Virus record (IMG/VR): IMGVR_UViG_3300044568_003873
Span: 1 to 64,000 of that record
Length of the DNA stretch: 64,000 bases
Direction: 5' to 3' (one strand)
From: a virus
Both the position numbers and the translations under genes were made by a program. Shown here in pieces: positions 26,680 to 36,400 of the stretch; the first letter of the stretch is position 1; each line of letters starts with the position of its first letter. The notes beneath the pieces are model-generated. The model worked only from the letters and a program-made list of their open reading frames with translations. It did no database searches and had not been told where the DNA came from.

Positions 26680-27639
26680 TTAGAAGTCTTCGTCTGTTGA
26701 GAATGATTTTCCTTCGTTCACACCCACCGCAGCTTTGGAATAGTCGGAAACTCTTTTCTCAAAGAAGTTGGTTTTATTTTCCATTGCGATATTTTGCATG
26801 AAATCAAAAGGATTTTCAGAATTATAAACTTTTCCAACCCCAAGATCAACTAGCAAACGATCCGCAACATATTCAAGATATTGTTTCATCAAGTCTTTGT
26901 TCATTCCGATCAAATCAACAGGAAGTGATTCGGTGATGAACTCTTTTTCAATTTCAAGTGCCGAACCGATGATTTCCATAATCCGGTCTTTTGTCAATTT
27001 GTTTTCAATGTGGTTGTTGTAAAGGTGAACCGCAAAGTCACAATGTAACCCTTCATCTCGTGAGATAAGTTCGTTACTGAATGAAAGACCCGGCATCAAA
27101 CCTCTTTTCTTGAGCCAGAAAATTGAACAGAATGATCCTGAGAAGAAGATCCCTTCAACCGCCGCAAAGGCAATCAATCGTTCAATAAATGACTCGGACC
27201 CGATCCACTTTAGAGCCCATTGTGCTTTCTTTTGAACCGCAGGAATGGTGTCAATTGCATTGAACAAATAGTTTTGTTCTTCTTTGTCTTTGATATAAGT
27301 GTCTATCAACAATGAATAGGTCTCAGAATGGATGTTTTCCATCATAATCTGAAATCCGTAGAAGAATTTTGCTTCCGTATATTGAACTTCACTTACAAAG
27401 TTCTCTGCGAGATTCTCGTTTACAATTCCATCCGAAGCCGCAAAGAATGCCAAAACATTTTTAACGAAATGTTTTTCTCCGTCATTGAGTCTTTCCCAAT
27501 CAATAAGATCGGAAGAGAGGTCAATTTCTTCAGCAGTCCAGAATACGGATTCTGCTTTTTTATAGTAATCCCAAATATCGTGGTGTTCAATTGGAAACAG
27601 CACAAATCTGTTCTTATTTTCTGTTAAGATTTTTTCCAT
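26680..27639 (-). CDS. nrdB: ribonucleoside-diphosphate reductase beta subunit
   Basis: NrdB carries the di-iron/tyrosyl radical used by NrdA. The expected ligand pattern is present: Asp in EEIDLSSD; E-x-x-H in [10 protein letters not shown] with the radical tyrosine seven residues after the Glu (E-N-I-H-S-E-T-Y); and E plus E-x-x-H in [14 protein letters not shown]. Length 319 aa is typical for a short phage-type R2. The C-terminus ends SFSTDEDF, an acidic tail of the type that docks into NrdA. It lies 13 nt downstream of the helicase gene and 12 nt upstream of nrdA. Confidence 0.97.
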   Translation of the reverse strand: MEKILTENKNRFVLFPIEHHDIWDYYKKAESVFWTAEEIDLSSDLIDWERLNDGEKHFVKNVLAFFAASDGIVNENLAENFVSEVQYTEAKFFYGFQIMMENIHSETYSLLIDTYIKDKEEQNYLFNAIDTIPAVQKKAQWALKWIGSESFIERLIAFAAVEGIFFSGSFCSIFWLKKRGLMPGLSFSNELISRDEGLHCDFAVHLYNNHIENKLTKDRIMEIIGSALEIEKEFITESLPVDLIGMNKDLMKQYLEYVADRLLVDLGVGKVYNSENPFDFMQNIAMENKTNFFEKRVSDYSKAAVGVNEGKSFSTDEDF

Positions 27640-27652
27640 TTTTTTGTATAAA

Positions 27653-29038
27653 TTAAAGTGTTTGTTCTCGTTGTCTTCTTCTATCCATCAATTCTTTCTG
27701 ACGCTGTTTTGCCGATTCTTCTTTCTTTTCTTCTAATCCCAAGAAAGTAACACTCTGCTCAGTGTCAATATCCAATAACTCGTTATTGAATTTACAATTC
27801 TCAAATACAATACCATCCCTACCAATACGAGATTTGGTGATGGCGATCGTTGCGAGGTTCATCTCCTTTTGTTGAAGTGATTTCGCAATTGAAATAATCA
27901 CGTGTCCGACTTGAGCCTTCTTAATTGATCCACCCATCTGATCTGTGGTTACAACATCAGAAGAGATTGACGATCTATTACCTTGAGTTGCCGTCCAACC
28001 CGCAATATCCAACTCCGTACACATCGCTTCAAACTTTCTCATTACCGATCCTTCACTCTTCCAATCATCTGCTCCTGCCATACTTTTGTCAGGAAGAATA
28101 CAATCAATATAATCCACAACCAAAAGGTCAATAGTCACGCCTTCAGATTTGATTTTACGAATGTAGTTCTTGATATGACTCATGGTTAGAGTATCCGATG
28201 GTAGTTTTCTAAGCATCAACTTGTTGGGTTGTGATTCTCGGATTTCTCTAACTTTTTCCATCACATCGTCTTTGTGTGCAGGAAGTTCAGAGTTTGCAAG
28301 TCCTGTCCACAAGGTGAAGTGCTTTCTTTGGATAATCTTTTGGTTGTCTTCAAAGAAGATTTGAAGGACATTGAAACCCATATTGAAAGCGTTGTTTGCT
28401 ATTTTTGTGAGTATAGTTGTCTTACCCACCCCCGTCGGAGCGAGAATAACACCAATTTCACCCTTCGCCAATCCACCACTCAGAAGATTGTCTAACCCAT
28501 TAATCCCCATCGGGATTGGGTGTCTATAGTCTTCCGCCAAAACATCATCTAAATCACTGAACACATCTGCTGTGTCTTGTTCCATATTACCAACCTGTAA
28601 CCCCTCTCTCACCATTTCTTCCAACGCATCATAATTCTCGAAATCACCTTTATCGATGATTTTCTGTGCTCTTTCAAGCACCTTCTTCATAACTTGTTGT
28701 TTACAAAACTTCAATGCTTTGTCTTGTACAAACTCGTGCCCCTCCTGTGGTGCGTTCTTGACATTTTCAAGTGTGTCAATGATTACCTTGCGGGCTTGTT
28801 CTTGAGAAATTTCAGAGATAGTTAGTTGTTCAAGTGTGGCAATGTTCGGAATAGATTCGTACTTTGCGTGGTATTCCTTTACCATTTGGACAATGATTGA
28901 GTAATACTTGTTGTCAAAGTACGTGGGTTCAATAACCTCCATAATAGACCCCGAAAACTTCTTATCAAAGATGATTTGATTGAGAAGTTGGAGCTGAAAG
29001 GTATTACCTAAATAACCGAAATTTTTCTGATTTGCCAT
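27653..29038 (-). CDS. gp41: replicative DNA helicase, DnaB/gp41-like
   Basis: Hexameric 5'-3' fork helicase. Residues ~1-150 form a DnaB-type N-terminal helical domain. The RecA-type motor follows: [13 protein letters not shown], Walker A in [11 protein letters not shown] (about residues 200-210), Walker B in [12 protein letters not shown], then a Q-G-N-R-S-S motif and H-V-I-I-S-I-A-K. The charged tail ends [17 protein letters not shown]. 461 aa is close to T4 gp41. It lies in the replication operon between an unknown gene and nrdB and has a TATTTAT motif 23 nt upstream. Confidence 0.93.
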   Translation of the reverse strand: MANQKNFGYLGNTFQLQLLNQIIFDKKFSGSIMEVIEPTYFDNKYYSIIVQMVKEYHAKYESIPNIATLEQLTISEISQEQARKVIIDTLENVKNAPQEGHEFVQDKALKFCKQQVMKKVLERAQKIIDKGDFENYDALEEMVREGLQVGNMEQDTADVFSDLDDVLAEDYRHPIPMGINGLDNLLSGGLAKGEIGVILAPTGVGKTTILTKIANNAFNMGFNVLQIFFEDNQKIIQRKHFTLWTGLANSELPAHKDDVMEKVREIRESQPNKLMLRKLPSDTLTMSHIKNYIRKIKSEGVTIDLLVVDYIDCILPDKSMAGADDWKSEGSVMRKFEAMCTELDIAGWTATQGNRSSISSDVVTTDQMGGSIKKAQVGHVIISIAKSLQQKEMNLATIAITKSRIGRDGIVFENCKFNNELLDIDTEQSVTFLGLEEKKEESAKQRQKELMDRRRQREQTL

Positions 29039-29061
29039 GAATGAAACTACCTGATTTTTCT

Positions 29062-29068
29062 ATAAATA
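29062..29068 (-). promoter_or_regulatory. TATTTAT motif upstream of the helicase
   Basis: Coding-strand ACTATATTTATAGAAA, 23 nt before the helicase ATG and just past the stop of the upstream gene. It is the only such motif found inside the replication operon; it may be chance or a secondary late start. Confidence 0.35.
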
Positions 29069-29071
29069 TAG

Positions 29072-29521
29072 TTAAACGAGTTCTAAATCTAGGTAAGAGT
29101 AAGTTAAATTTTCGTCGGAAAAAATGTCAGTTAGGTTACGCAAAACACCTTTCAGAAGTGGTCGTATATCAACGGTATAACGAACTTTTGGGGGGTAAAC
29201 TTTCGCATCGAACTGAAGGTGACAAATTGTCCGATTTCCATCCTTAATATAAATGTTAAAATTCTCGGGTCCATCGGTGTTTGATGTTTCCATAATGGAC
29301 TCATCGGTGGTGATCTGAAAATAATTATCGGTCATATACACAAGGGTCTTACGCTTGAGATCATTTTGAATAATGTTCTTGATATTATTCAACTCGTGAT
29401 AGAGATTCAAAGATCGTCCTGCGTTTTCTTGATAATCCCGTACATTAAAGAATCGTTGTACCACAAAGTTGTCGTTGAGGGTAATCAACAATTCCATTTT
29501 TTTCAATTCCTGTTCTTTCAT
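29072..29521 (-). CDS. conserved-position unknown protein of the replication operon, 149 aa
   Basis: Not recognised. It starts MKEQELKKMELLITLNDNFV; an internal Met at codon 9 (MELLITL) is an alternative start. The first ATG overlaps the exonuclease stop by 4 nt (ATGA), which favours it. Mixed alpha/beta composition, acidic C-terminus (YSYLDLELV), no zinc or nucleotide-binding motif. In T4-like phages the neighbours of gene 41 encode the helicase loader gp59 and primase gp61; this protein is shorter than both and shows no toprim or zinc motif, so a loader-like or accessory role is only a positional guess. Confidence 0.65.
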   Translation of the reverse strand: MKEQELKKMELLITLNDNFVVQRFFNVRDYQENAGRSLNLYHELNNIKNIIQNDLKRKTLVYMTDNYFQITTDESIMETSNTDGPENFNIYIKDGNRTICHLQFDAKVYPPKVRYTVDIRPLLKGVLRNLTDIFSDENLTYSYLDLELV

Positions 29522-30522
29522 TTTTTTTGTTTTTTAAAGGTTTGTTTTTCTTTTCTTGTTAACTTCATAAAAGGGGTGATAAAATCAACCCACGCATTGT
29601 CCCCTCTCGGTAAAAAATTGTACAGACCATCTTCTCTCATAAGTTTCATCGCCTGTTTGTATGATCTACCATCGGGGTCTAAACTCTCATTGATTAGACT
29701 TAATATTTCATTTTTTGCTTCTTGTGTTAAAAGTGGGTTTCGTAGATCAATTAACTTTCTGTTGACTTCATAAAGTTCTTTTTCAAATATACCATCTTTT
29801 GTTTTACCAGTCAAAAGGTTTTGTAACGTTTTGTTGTTTTTGTTTTCTTCAAAAAGTTTCTCAGCCAAACCCAATACTTCCTCTACTTCCATCTTTTTTG
29901 TTAATAGGTCGGGGAATAACTTAACCAAAGTCCTTTCTCCAAGAAAATAAACTCCATTTATATTATCCGACTTATCACCACAAAAAATCTTGAAGACTGC
30001 CATATTTTCTGATGGAACATACAGATCTTTTACTATCTGAATCTTCTCACCATACTTTATTAGTCCCTTAAACGGATTATAGATCCACACATTTTCTTTC
30101 ATGAGTTGTGTTAGATCTTTATCCCCCGAATAAATAGTTACTTGTTCGTTGTCAGAATTTTGAGTATAAAATGCAATTAGATCATCAGACTCACATTCTG
30201 CTTGTTCTACTTGTCTTACAAAGAATTCTTCCAAATAAAGTTGGATACGGTTCTTTTGTTCGTAAAAGGATTCTGTGTCAAAATCATCGGATTTGATTCT
30301 ATTTGCTTTGTATTCTGCAAGAATCTTTCTTCTTTCCAAAGAGTTATACTCACCATCCCAAAATACAAGAATTTTGTCGTAGTTATATTCCGTAAGTTGT
30401 TTTCTAAGTGTATTCAAAAAATGGAAAATACCTCCTACTTTCTTATCTTGAGAGTATAAGTTCTTAGCTCCGTGAAATCCGATTTTCAGGAGGTTATTTC
30501 CATCAACTAATAAAGTTCTCAC
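29518..30522 (-). CDS. 5'-3' exonuclease / flap endonuclease (T4 RNase H-like)
   Basis: PIN/FEN-type nuclease expected to remove RNA primers and flaps during lagging-strand maturation. Metal-binding acidic residues appear in order: D in MRTLLVDGNNLL, D in ILVFWDGE, the E-x-D-D cluster in EQAECESDDLIAF, D-x-D in IYSGDKDLTQ, and the helix-hairpin-helix region with D in FCGDKSDNINGV. 334 aa, near T4 Rnh (305). Both ends overlap their neighbours by 4 nt, so it is translationally coupled to UvsX and the 149-aa gene. Confidence 0.92.
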   Translation of the reverse strand: MRTLLVDGNNLLKIGFHGAKNLYSQDKKVGGIFHFLNTLRKQLTEYNYDKILVFWDGEYNSLERRKILAEYKANRIKSDDFDTESFYEQKNRIQLYLEEFFVRQVEQAECESDDLIAFYTQNSDNEQVTIYSGDKDLTQLMKENVWIYNPFKGLIKYGEKIQIVKDLYVPSENMAVFKIFCGDKSDNINGVYFLGERTLVKLFPDLLTKKMEVEEVLGLAEKLFEENKNNKTLQNLLTGKTKDGIFEKELYEVNRKLIDLRNPLLTQEAKNEILSLINESLDPDGRSYKQAMKLMREDGLYNFLPRGDNAWVDFITPFMKLTRKEKQTFKKQKK

Positions 30523-31535
30523 AACAAATCACTTAAAGATTCAACATCTTCTTCTAATTTGTATTCTCCACCTGACCCCAAGATTTCTTTCCAATAGTCA
30601 GCATGTTCTTTTTTGTAGGTTTCAATAGAGGTCTTTTCCTCTGACGCATCTTTACCATGCAAAAACCCGTGAGGTGTGACCAAAATTTTACCATCTTCAT
30701 ACCCCAACCCATTGATGTGATTTTTCATCACAGAAATTTTGGTTCGTGTTGCGAACTTTACCTTACGTCCGTCTTTAGTAGCACTGATCTTAGTTGTTCC
30801 CGCATTTTTCTGATTTCCAAATAAGAAAACGATGGATGAATTCAACCAAATCGCCTCACCCCCTTTCGCCTTAATCTTCGGTTGACCAAAAGGATTATCA
30901 GGAAGTTCAACCCAAGGCTGATTGACGATTACCAAAGTGTTGGTGTATTTACTATCTGACCTACGGCTTCCCGAAATTCGTTGGTTGATACCCATCCCAA
31001 TCTTGTCAGCAAGAACCGATGCGTTGTGTTGTTTTCCTCCTTTACCATCGAACGTCATTTTACAGGGAACAGAACCAACCGAGTCCCAAAGGAACAAAAG
31101 ATCGTAGTCAATATCACCTTTATCTTGTGCGTCCAATACCTCATTGATATAATCGGTGATTTGTTCAATGTAATCAAAGTCGTTTTTGAAAAGGAAGAAT
31201 CCATCCCAATCCAATTCACCCGTTTCTTCATCAACAACTTCTTCACATTGGAATCCCATAATTTTAGCGTGATCAAAACTCCATTTTTGTTCTGTAATAA
31301 TAAAAACAGGTAGGATATTTTTTTGTTGTGCACTAACTGCCGATTTTACAAGTGCAGTTGTCTTACCCGTATCGGAGTGACCCAAGAACATATTAAGGTG
31401 ACCAAGTGCCGGTCCTGGCATACCTGTAGCGTCCAAAAATTCTTGACCCAAGTCAAGGTATTTTTGTGGTTTATATTTTGCCGAAGTCGAAAACTTCTTC
31501 TTTACCGAAGTAAAATCTTTTTTCTTGATTGCCAT
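30519..31535 (-). CDS. uvsX: UvsX/RecA-like recombinase
   Basis: Strand-exchange protein for recombination-dependent replication and repair. Walker A is GHSDTGKTTAL (residues ~50-60), Walker B is LLFLWDSVGSV (~145-155), and loop regions are followed by LVIVNQPWVELP. The C-terminus is strongly acidic (YKLEEDVESLSDLL), as in UvsX and RecA. 338 aa, somewhat shorter than T4 UvsX (about 390). The gene begins 46 nt past the gp32 stop, beyond a terminator hairpin, so its expression probably depends on partial readthrough. Confidence 0.95.
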   Translation of the reverse strand: MAIKKKDFTSVKKKFSTSAKYKPQKYLDLGQEFLDATGMPGPALGHLNMFLGHSDTGKTTALVKSAVSAQQKNILPVFIITEQKWSFDHAKIMGFQCEEVVDEETGELDWDGFFLFKNDFDYIEQITDYINEVLDAQDKGDIDYDLLFLWDSVGSVPCKMTFDGKGGKQHNASVLADKIGMGINQRISGSRRSDSKYTNTLVIVNQPWVELPDNPFGQPKIKAKGGEAIWLNSSIVFLFGNQKNAGTTKISATKDGRKVKFATRTKISVMKNHINGLGYEDGKILVTPHGFLHGKDASEEKTSIETYKKEHADYWKEILGSGGEYKLEEDVESLSDLL

Positions 31536-31555
31536 AATTTTTATAAGTTAAAAAA

Positions 31556-31573
31556 GGGGAGGAAAACCTCCCC
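31556..31573 (-). terminator. terminator/attenuator between gp32 and uvsX
   Basis: Minus-strand RNA: GGGGAGG-UUUU-CCUCCCC, perfect 7-bp stem, directly followed by U6. The next gene is in the same direction 20 nt further on, so this likely sets a high gp32 : low UvsX ratio rather than ending the operon. Confidence 0.85.
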
Positions 31574-31580
31574 GTGATTT

Positions 31581-32432
31581 TTAGAATGGAAGTTCCGCCG
31601 AGGGAAGTTCGTTGTGTTGTGGATCAAGGTCACTTTCTTCATCTGTGGTTCCTCCACCACCGAACTCAGATGTTCCTTCTTCACCATACACATATTTGCC
31701 CGTTGCGTTGTCCCAACGTGGGGTCTCTCCACGAGAGATTGCCTCAAGATATTCATAAGGCTTCTTCGAGTACACATCCTCCCAAGTCAATTCGTCAGCA
31801 AGCCACTCTTCTTGTTGTTTCTTGTCTGTAGCCAAAGGAGATGGGTCGTCGTGCATTATGGATTGAATTGTGGTATATTCTTTTCCATTTGGGGATTTAG
31901 ACTTTGTGAGGGTGATGATGAGGTCTCGTCCTTTGGTTGGGTCGGTGACATCACCTTTTTCACGCCAAATCGGAATGATCTTATCCAACACACCTTCGTT
32001 CTTATAGTTGTGTTTGAAACGCCAGAATTTTACACCATCCTCTTCAGCATCACGGTCAATTACCTTTACAATGTAGAATTTACGAGACCGATATTGACTT
32101 GCAAGTTCTTTGTCTTGAGCTTTACCCGTAGACATAAGTTCGTCATATAGGTCATTCAACGGTGAAGGTTCGTTGTCATTCTTTCCTGGATCATAGAGCT
32201 TAAGCCATTGTTTGTTAACCTGTACTTCGTGGAACCAAACTTCCTTAAATGGTGAAGAATTGTCGGGAGTTGGTAGAATACGAATTCGCTTCCGTCCTGA
32301 AGTTTCTCCTTGCAAAAGGATAGTTGTGAAATACTTCTTCAATCGATCTTCACGATCCATTGAGTTACCATTACCGGTTGGTTTGGTGTTTTTTTCGTAC
32401 TGAGCCAGTACCGCGTCTAAAGATGTTGCCAT
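31581..32432 (-). CDS. gp32: single-stranded DNA-binding protein, gp32-like
   Basis: Coats single-stranded DNA and organises the replisome. The N-terminus is basic with a T4-like body (RKRIRILPTPDNSSPFKEVW, then KFYIVKVIDRDAEEDGVKFW, about residues 45-150). The C-terminus has a Gly-rich linker (FGGGGTTDEESD) and an acidic tail ending LPSAELPF, the typical protein-recruitment tail. The protein has no cysteine at all, so the zinc site of T4 gp32 (His and three Cys) is absent. 283 aa against 301 in T4. It is the first gene of the replication operon, behind a Bacteroidota-type promoter candidate, and is followed by an attenuator. Confidence 0.92.
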   Translation of the reverse strand: MATSLDAVLAQYEKNTKPTGNGNSMDREDRLKKYFTTILLQGETSGRKRIRILPTPDNSSPFKEVWFHEVQVNKQWLKLYDPGKNDNEPSPLNDLYDELMSTGKAQDKELASQYRSRKFYIVKVIDRDAEEDGVKFWRFKHNYKNEGVLDKIIPIWREKGDVTDPTKGRDLIITLTKSKSPNGKEYTTIQSIMHDDPSPLATDKKQQEEWLADELTWEDVYSKKPYEYLEAISRGETPRWDNATGKYVYGEEGTSEFGGGGTTDEESDLDPQHNELPSAELPF

Positions 32433-32456
32433 AATGTGTTAATTAAAAGGTTTGAT

Positions 32457-32488
32457 AAAAATTAGATTTAAAGTTTCGTATTGTCAAA
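32457..32488 (-). promoter_or_regulatory. Bacteroidota-type promoter for the gp32-nrdA operon
   Basis: On the minus strand TTTG (32488-32485) is followed after 20 nt by TAATTTTT (32464-32457), close to the Bacteroidota consensus TTTG-N19-21-TAnnTTTG. It lies 24 nt before the gp32 ATG and immediately after the upstream terminator. No TATTTAT motif is present here, which fits early or middle expression by host RNA polymerase. Confidence 0.55.
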
Positions 32489-32489
32489 T

Positions 32490-32523
32490 AAAAAAAGGGG
32501 TCTTGGATTTTACCGCTGACCCC
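32490..32523 (-). terminator. terminator after the 220-aa gene
   Basis: Minus-strand RNA: GGGGUC - 15-nt loop - GACCCC followed by U7. It separates the structural transcript (33442 to 32552) from the gp32 promoter. Confidence 0.8.
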
Positions 32524-32551
32524 TTAATAATAATTATAAAATTGTTTTAAA

Positions 32552-33214
32552 TCAATATCTGTTCAAAGGTAAACTCTCGTCATATACATTAAATGATTTC
32601 TTAATTGTACTAGCATCGTATCCTGTTACTTCGTCATCTGTTAAAACATATTCGTTTTTACCTGAAGCCTCCATCTCATCCTGTTTTACGTCAAAAAAGT
32701 CGGTAAGTTTTTGACTATAGGGATAAGAGTCCAAGGATCTTAATTCTAATTTCTCTTCAGGAGTTTTTTGTCTGTATTTTTCAAACTTAACTTCCAAACT
32801 ATCTACCTTTTGTAAAATTTTGTCCATTTCAGATAGTTTATCCTGTAAGTCATTCAATTGTGAAAGAATCTGATCTGTCATTTCAGTTTGCTTTGACAAA
32901 ATATCATCTTGTTTTGTAACCAAATCGGTAATATCTAATTCTTCAGTACCACCATCTGTTGTTTCTGTAGTGTCGGTGACATCGGTAGTTTCAGTATCAC
33001 CCACTTTCTCAACATCAGGATCTGTTGCCGTATCAATTGGGGTTGGTTCTGTACCCGTATCTGCCGCCGGTAATGTCTCAGCACCCGCATCTGCTGCTGG
33101 TAATTCCTCAGCACCCACATCAGGCACCTCACCAGCCAATTCTTGTTCTACAATATATTTGTTGATTTGACGATATCTTTTGATTTCTTCTAAAATTCTT
33201 TTTTCCGCTGACAT
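32552..33214 (-). CDS. acidic coiled-coil protein, possible prohead-core/virion component, 220 aa
   Basis: Unrecognised family. The N-terminus (MSAEKRILEEIKRYRQINKY, then IVEQELAGE) is helical and contains several I/L-x-E sites like those cut during T4-type head maturation. Residues ~35-95 are a low-complexity acidic stretch of Ala, Asp, Glu, Pro and Thr with repeats (EELPAADAGAETLPAADTGT). Residues ~100-150 form a predicted coiled coil (KQTEMTDQILSQLNDLQDKL). The C-terminus is mixed. Scaffold or core proteins often look like this, but other explanations are open. Co-transcribed with the 74-aa gene (3-nt gap) from the motif at 33452. Confidence 0.65.
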   Translation of the reverse strand: MSAEKRILEEIKRYRQINKYIVEQELAGEVPDVGAEELPAADAGAETLPAADTGTEPTPIDTATDPDVEKVGDTETTDVTDTTETTDGGTEELDITDLVTKQDDILSKQTEMTDQILSQLNDLQDKLSEMDKILQKVDSLEVKFEKYRQKTPEEKLELRSLDSYPYSQKLTDFFDVKQDEMEASGKNEYVLTDDEVTGYDASTIKKSFNVYDESLPLNRY

Positions 33215-33217
33215 TTT

Positions 33218-33442
33218 TTAATCGTTTAAAAGTTGCTTTATACCTCCACTTGTTCTTACTTGAACATTACGGTTGGTAATTCTGTTATTGTCCACTCTTT
33301 CAATAAGTCCATCACTTGTTGAAATAATGTAACACTCGTTTGTGTCCAAATCACAAACTTCTTTTTGGTTGGGCCCGATAGACCTCTCCGTAATTCTTGT
33401 GTTCTTCCCCAAGAATCTATCTAATGTTTCTTTAGTGGTCAT
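33218..33442 (-). CDS. small unknown protein, 74 aa
   Basis: MTTKETLDRFLGKNTRITER is the start; a central C-D-L-D-T-N-E-C-Y-I pattern gives two cysteines eight residues apart. No recognised domain. It is supported as a gene by an A-rich leader (AAATAAAAAATG), a TATTTAT motif 9 nt upstream and tight spacing to the 220-aa gene. Confidence 0.65.
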   Translation of the reverse strand: MTTKETLDRFLGKNTRITERSIGPNQKEVCDLDTNECYIISTSDGLIERVDNNRITNRNVQVRTSGGIKQLLND

Positions 33443-33451
33443 TTTTTATTT

Positions 33452-33458
33452 ATAAATA
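33452..33458 (-). promoter_or_regulatory. late-type TATTTAT motif
   Basis: Coding-strand GATATTTATAAATAAAAA, filling the 16-nt gap between the 2118-aa gene and the 74-aa gene, 9 nt before the ATG. Confidence 0.5.
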
Positions 33459-36400
33459 TCATGTTATCCTTAAAAGGTAAAGGTTCATATTATCACGGAT
33501 TTTTTTATCATCAGTTTCAAGAACCGAACCTCCTATAGTTTCCTTATATTTTATCCAACAATTTTTGAGACTATTAAACAATTGATTTTTTTCGTCTTCA
33601 CTCATATTACTTCTTGGTTCAATATTATATGTTGTACCCGAAACGGTTGGGTTTTTCATCAAAGCGCTGATCCACACTTGGTTGACACTAATAAAAGCCT
33701 GAACACATTTTTCGGGTGACTCAAATGTTGCCAAAGGAACAACAGAATTATCTTTCAATTGATAACACAAACATCCATTTATATAACTATCTTCCGAATA
33801 AAGACCTGTTGACCCTAATAACTTAATATTATTAGCACTTTCTAATATAAAACTATATAAGTTATTTTGAACGTAATTTGGTGAATTGTCGTAGTTATAT
33901 AAAAGATGTGGAAATATAAATGCATTTATACCAACCTTCTTATCGCTTGTAACTCCAGAAATTATGTTGAATAATTCTTCATCCGAAATTTTAGTTTCGA
34001 TAGGTTGTGACGAAGCGTCTTTTGTTGGGACTTGGGCAAATACCTCATTGATTTTTCGTGAACAAGTGTCGATGGCTGCCGCTGGACCCGTTGGCGATGA
34101 TGTGGCCGCTTGGTCATCAACTCGAGTTGATAATATAAAATTCTCTTCTGTTTTATATTTTTTGATTCTGTCCTTAATTTTATTAATGTAATTTCTATTT
34201 ACAACAGCGACCAATTGTTCCGGAGTTTCATCCTCATACTTAGAAACTTTTGTTCCTGTAAATTTTGTTGTGAATTCACCACCAACTTGTATGTCATGTT
34301 CTACCCCTAAAATCAAGTACGCTCCCGAAAACATTGGGACATTTCTCAATTGGAAATACATGGTGGGTTGAATTAACATGGACCCCATACTACCTACTTC
34401 ACATTTATAACTTCTACTTTTATAGAGGTCATATAATCCTTGTGGTTGTGGCATAGCGGTATTGGAGTTATACTGATTAGATAAACCCATCAGAATATCA
34501 ATAGATTCCGCGGTCACTTTATGTTGTGCTTGATCCAAAGATAATGAAGTAAAAATGTTTTGATTCTGTATTCCGAAGTCAACTGCAAATGCAACAACCT
34601 TATTACTCAATCCCAAATCCGCATTTTGATCTTGATTAGTATCAATTAAAGTATCGGGTGAGTTTTCTAAGTCTAATCCATCCGATCCGAAATAATAGTT
34701 TTCTCCAATTTTCAAATGTTCACTCAATCTACCAATAAACTGACAAAGGTATTTTGGTTTTGAATTCTGATAGTCAACCTCCAAGAAAGTCCCAAAGGCC
34801 AAAGATCCTATATCGTCACTACCAATTGTCGGTCCTGAATTTAATCCTGGTTCTTGTAAACCATAAAAATTCACATACGAAGGTAAAGCAAAAAAGTTGA
34901 ATCTATTTTCTTTGAAGATTGCACTTATGAAATTAAGTAAAGATGTTTTATCCCTTTTTTCCGTGAGATATGTTCTTATTGAGTAAATATCTATAATAAA
35001 TTTCTGTCCAATGTCTCGGTTTCTACGATCGAAAAACAAAAACTCTTCGAATAATGTCTTTTCTTTGAAGTTTGCACCAGCAACCCACTTTTCATCCAAT
35101 GTTTTGAATAACCTCCAAAGGTCATTTTTAACAGTATCACCATCTATTCTCGATGTAAAATCAACAGGTTTTTGAATTATTGTTGGAATTTGATTTTTCA
35201 CTTGGTCCAAGGTGTAATTCAAAACATTACTGTGATTTTGATTAAGTGTATTAATATAGTTTGTGAGGGTTGTTTGAAATTGTGTCTTGGTTAGTTGTGG
35301 ATTTTGTATTTTTTCGTTTGCAAAAATCTTAATAACTTTATTCAAAATTTGTACATTTTCGGACGTAAATTCAATATCCATAGTAGGGAAAAAGTCTGTA
35401 ATATAAGATCCTCCGTCTGTATATGTGAGACCTGATATTGTTGAGAATCCAACATATTCTTCCAAGGCATTCCAAGCATCGGGGTTCAATGCTTTTGATT
35501 GTAATAATGTCACACTACCGTTTGTTGTTGGTAAGGTATTAGAAACGTATTTACTAAAAGTATATGGTTGTGTGGGTATTAATAGTTGGTTCCCTGATAA
35601 ACTATCAAACAATTTTCTGTCGTAATTTCCACAATTACCAAGTTTAAGAACAACATCCAAATCCATAAATGTTCTTACAAAATTTAGTATTCTTTTTTCT
35701 TGGAATGATGCTAATTGATATGATAATTGGGTTGGGTCCGAAGAAACACCCGAAGGATTGACTTTAAAAAATTCCCTTAGAAGACCAGCAAAATTTTTGA
35801 ACTTGAAGTTTTCGGTTTCAGATAATAGGCTTTGAGTTAAAATATTGTTGAAATTACCTGATCCAAGTTGTGCGTTGTCATAATTTATTGGATGTTCACA
35901 GAATTTCAAAAACATTTGTTCGAATAAATCCAAAGTGTTTTTATCGAAAACACCAAAAATTTCCTCGATTGATGAGTATTTCGCAGCTAAAGTAAAAGAT
36001 TCTTGAATTTTTTCCTGACCTGAGAAAACAAATTTCATATATTCGCTCGGAGTTGGTTTTTTGATTGTTGTCGTGTTGAAATATCCGAAGTTTGGGCTAT
36101 TCCAATTCATTCGTGCCGAACCGTTATAATACGCGTTGTCCTCTGCCAAGTATTCTGTAACCGTACCATTCTTAAGATATTCCAAATAAGTTTGATTAAA
36201 TCTTAGAGCCCCGATACTAGGGAATAAAACCCAATCAGTAATACCACTACCCGAAAAATCTACCAAACCTTCGAGATCAAAATAAGAATAGTAACCCAAT
36301 GAACTGAATTGATTTGTACTATTGAGTCCGACTTGGGAAAAGTTAGACTTCACATTATTCTTGATATTCAATCCTTGACTTATTGCGTTCTGAAATTCAG

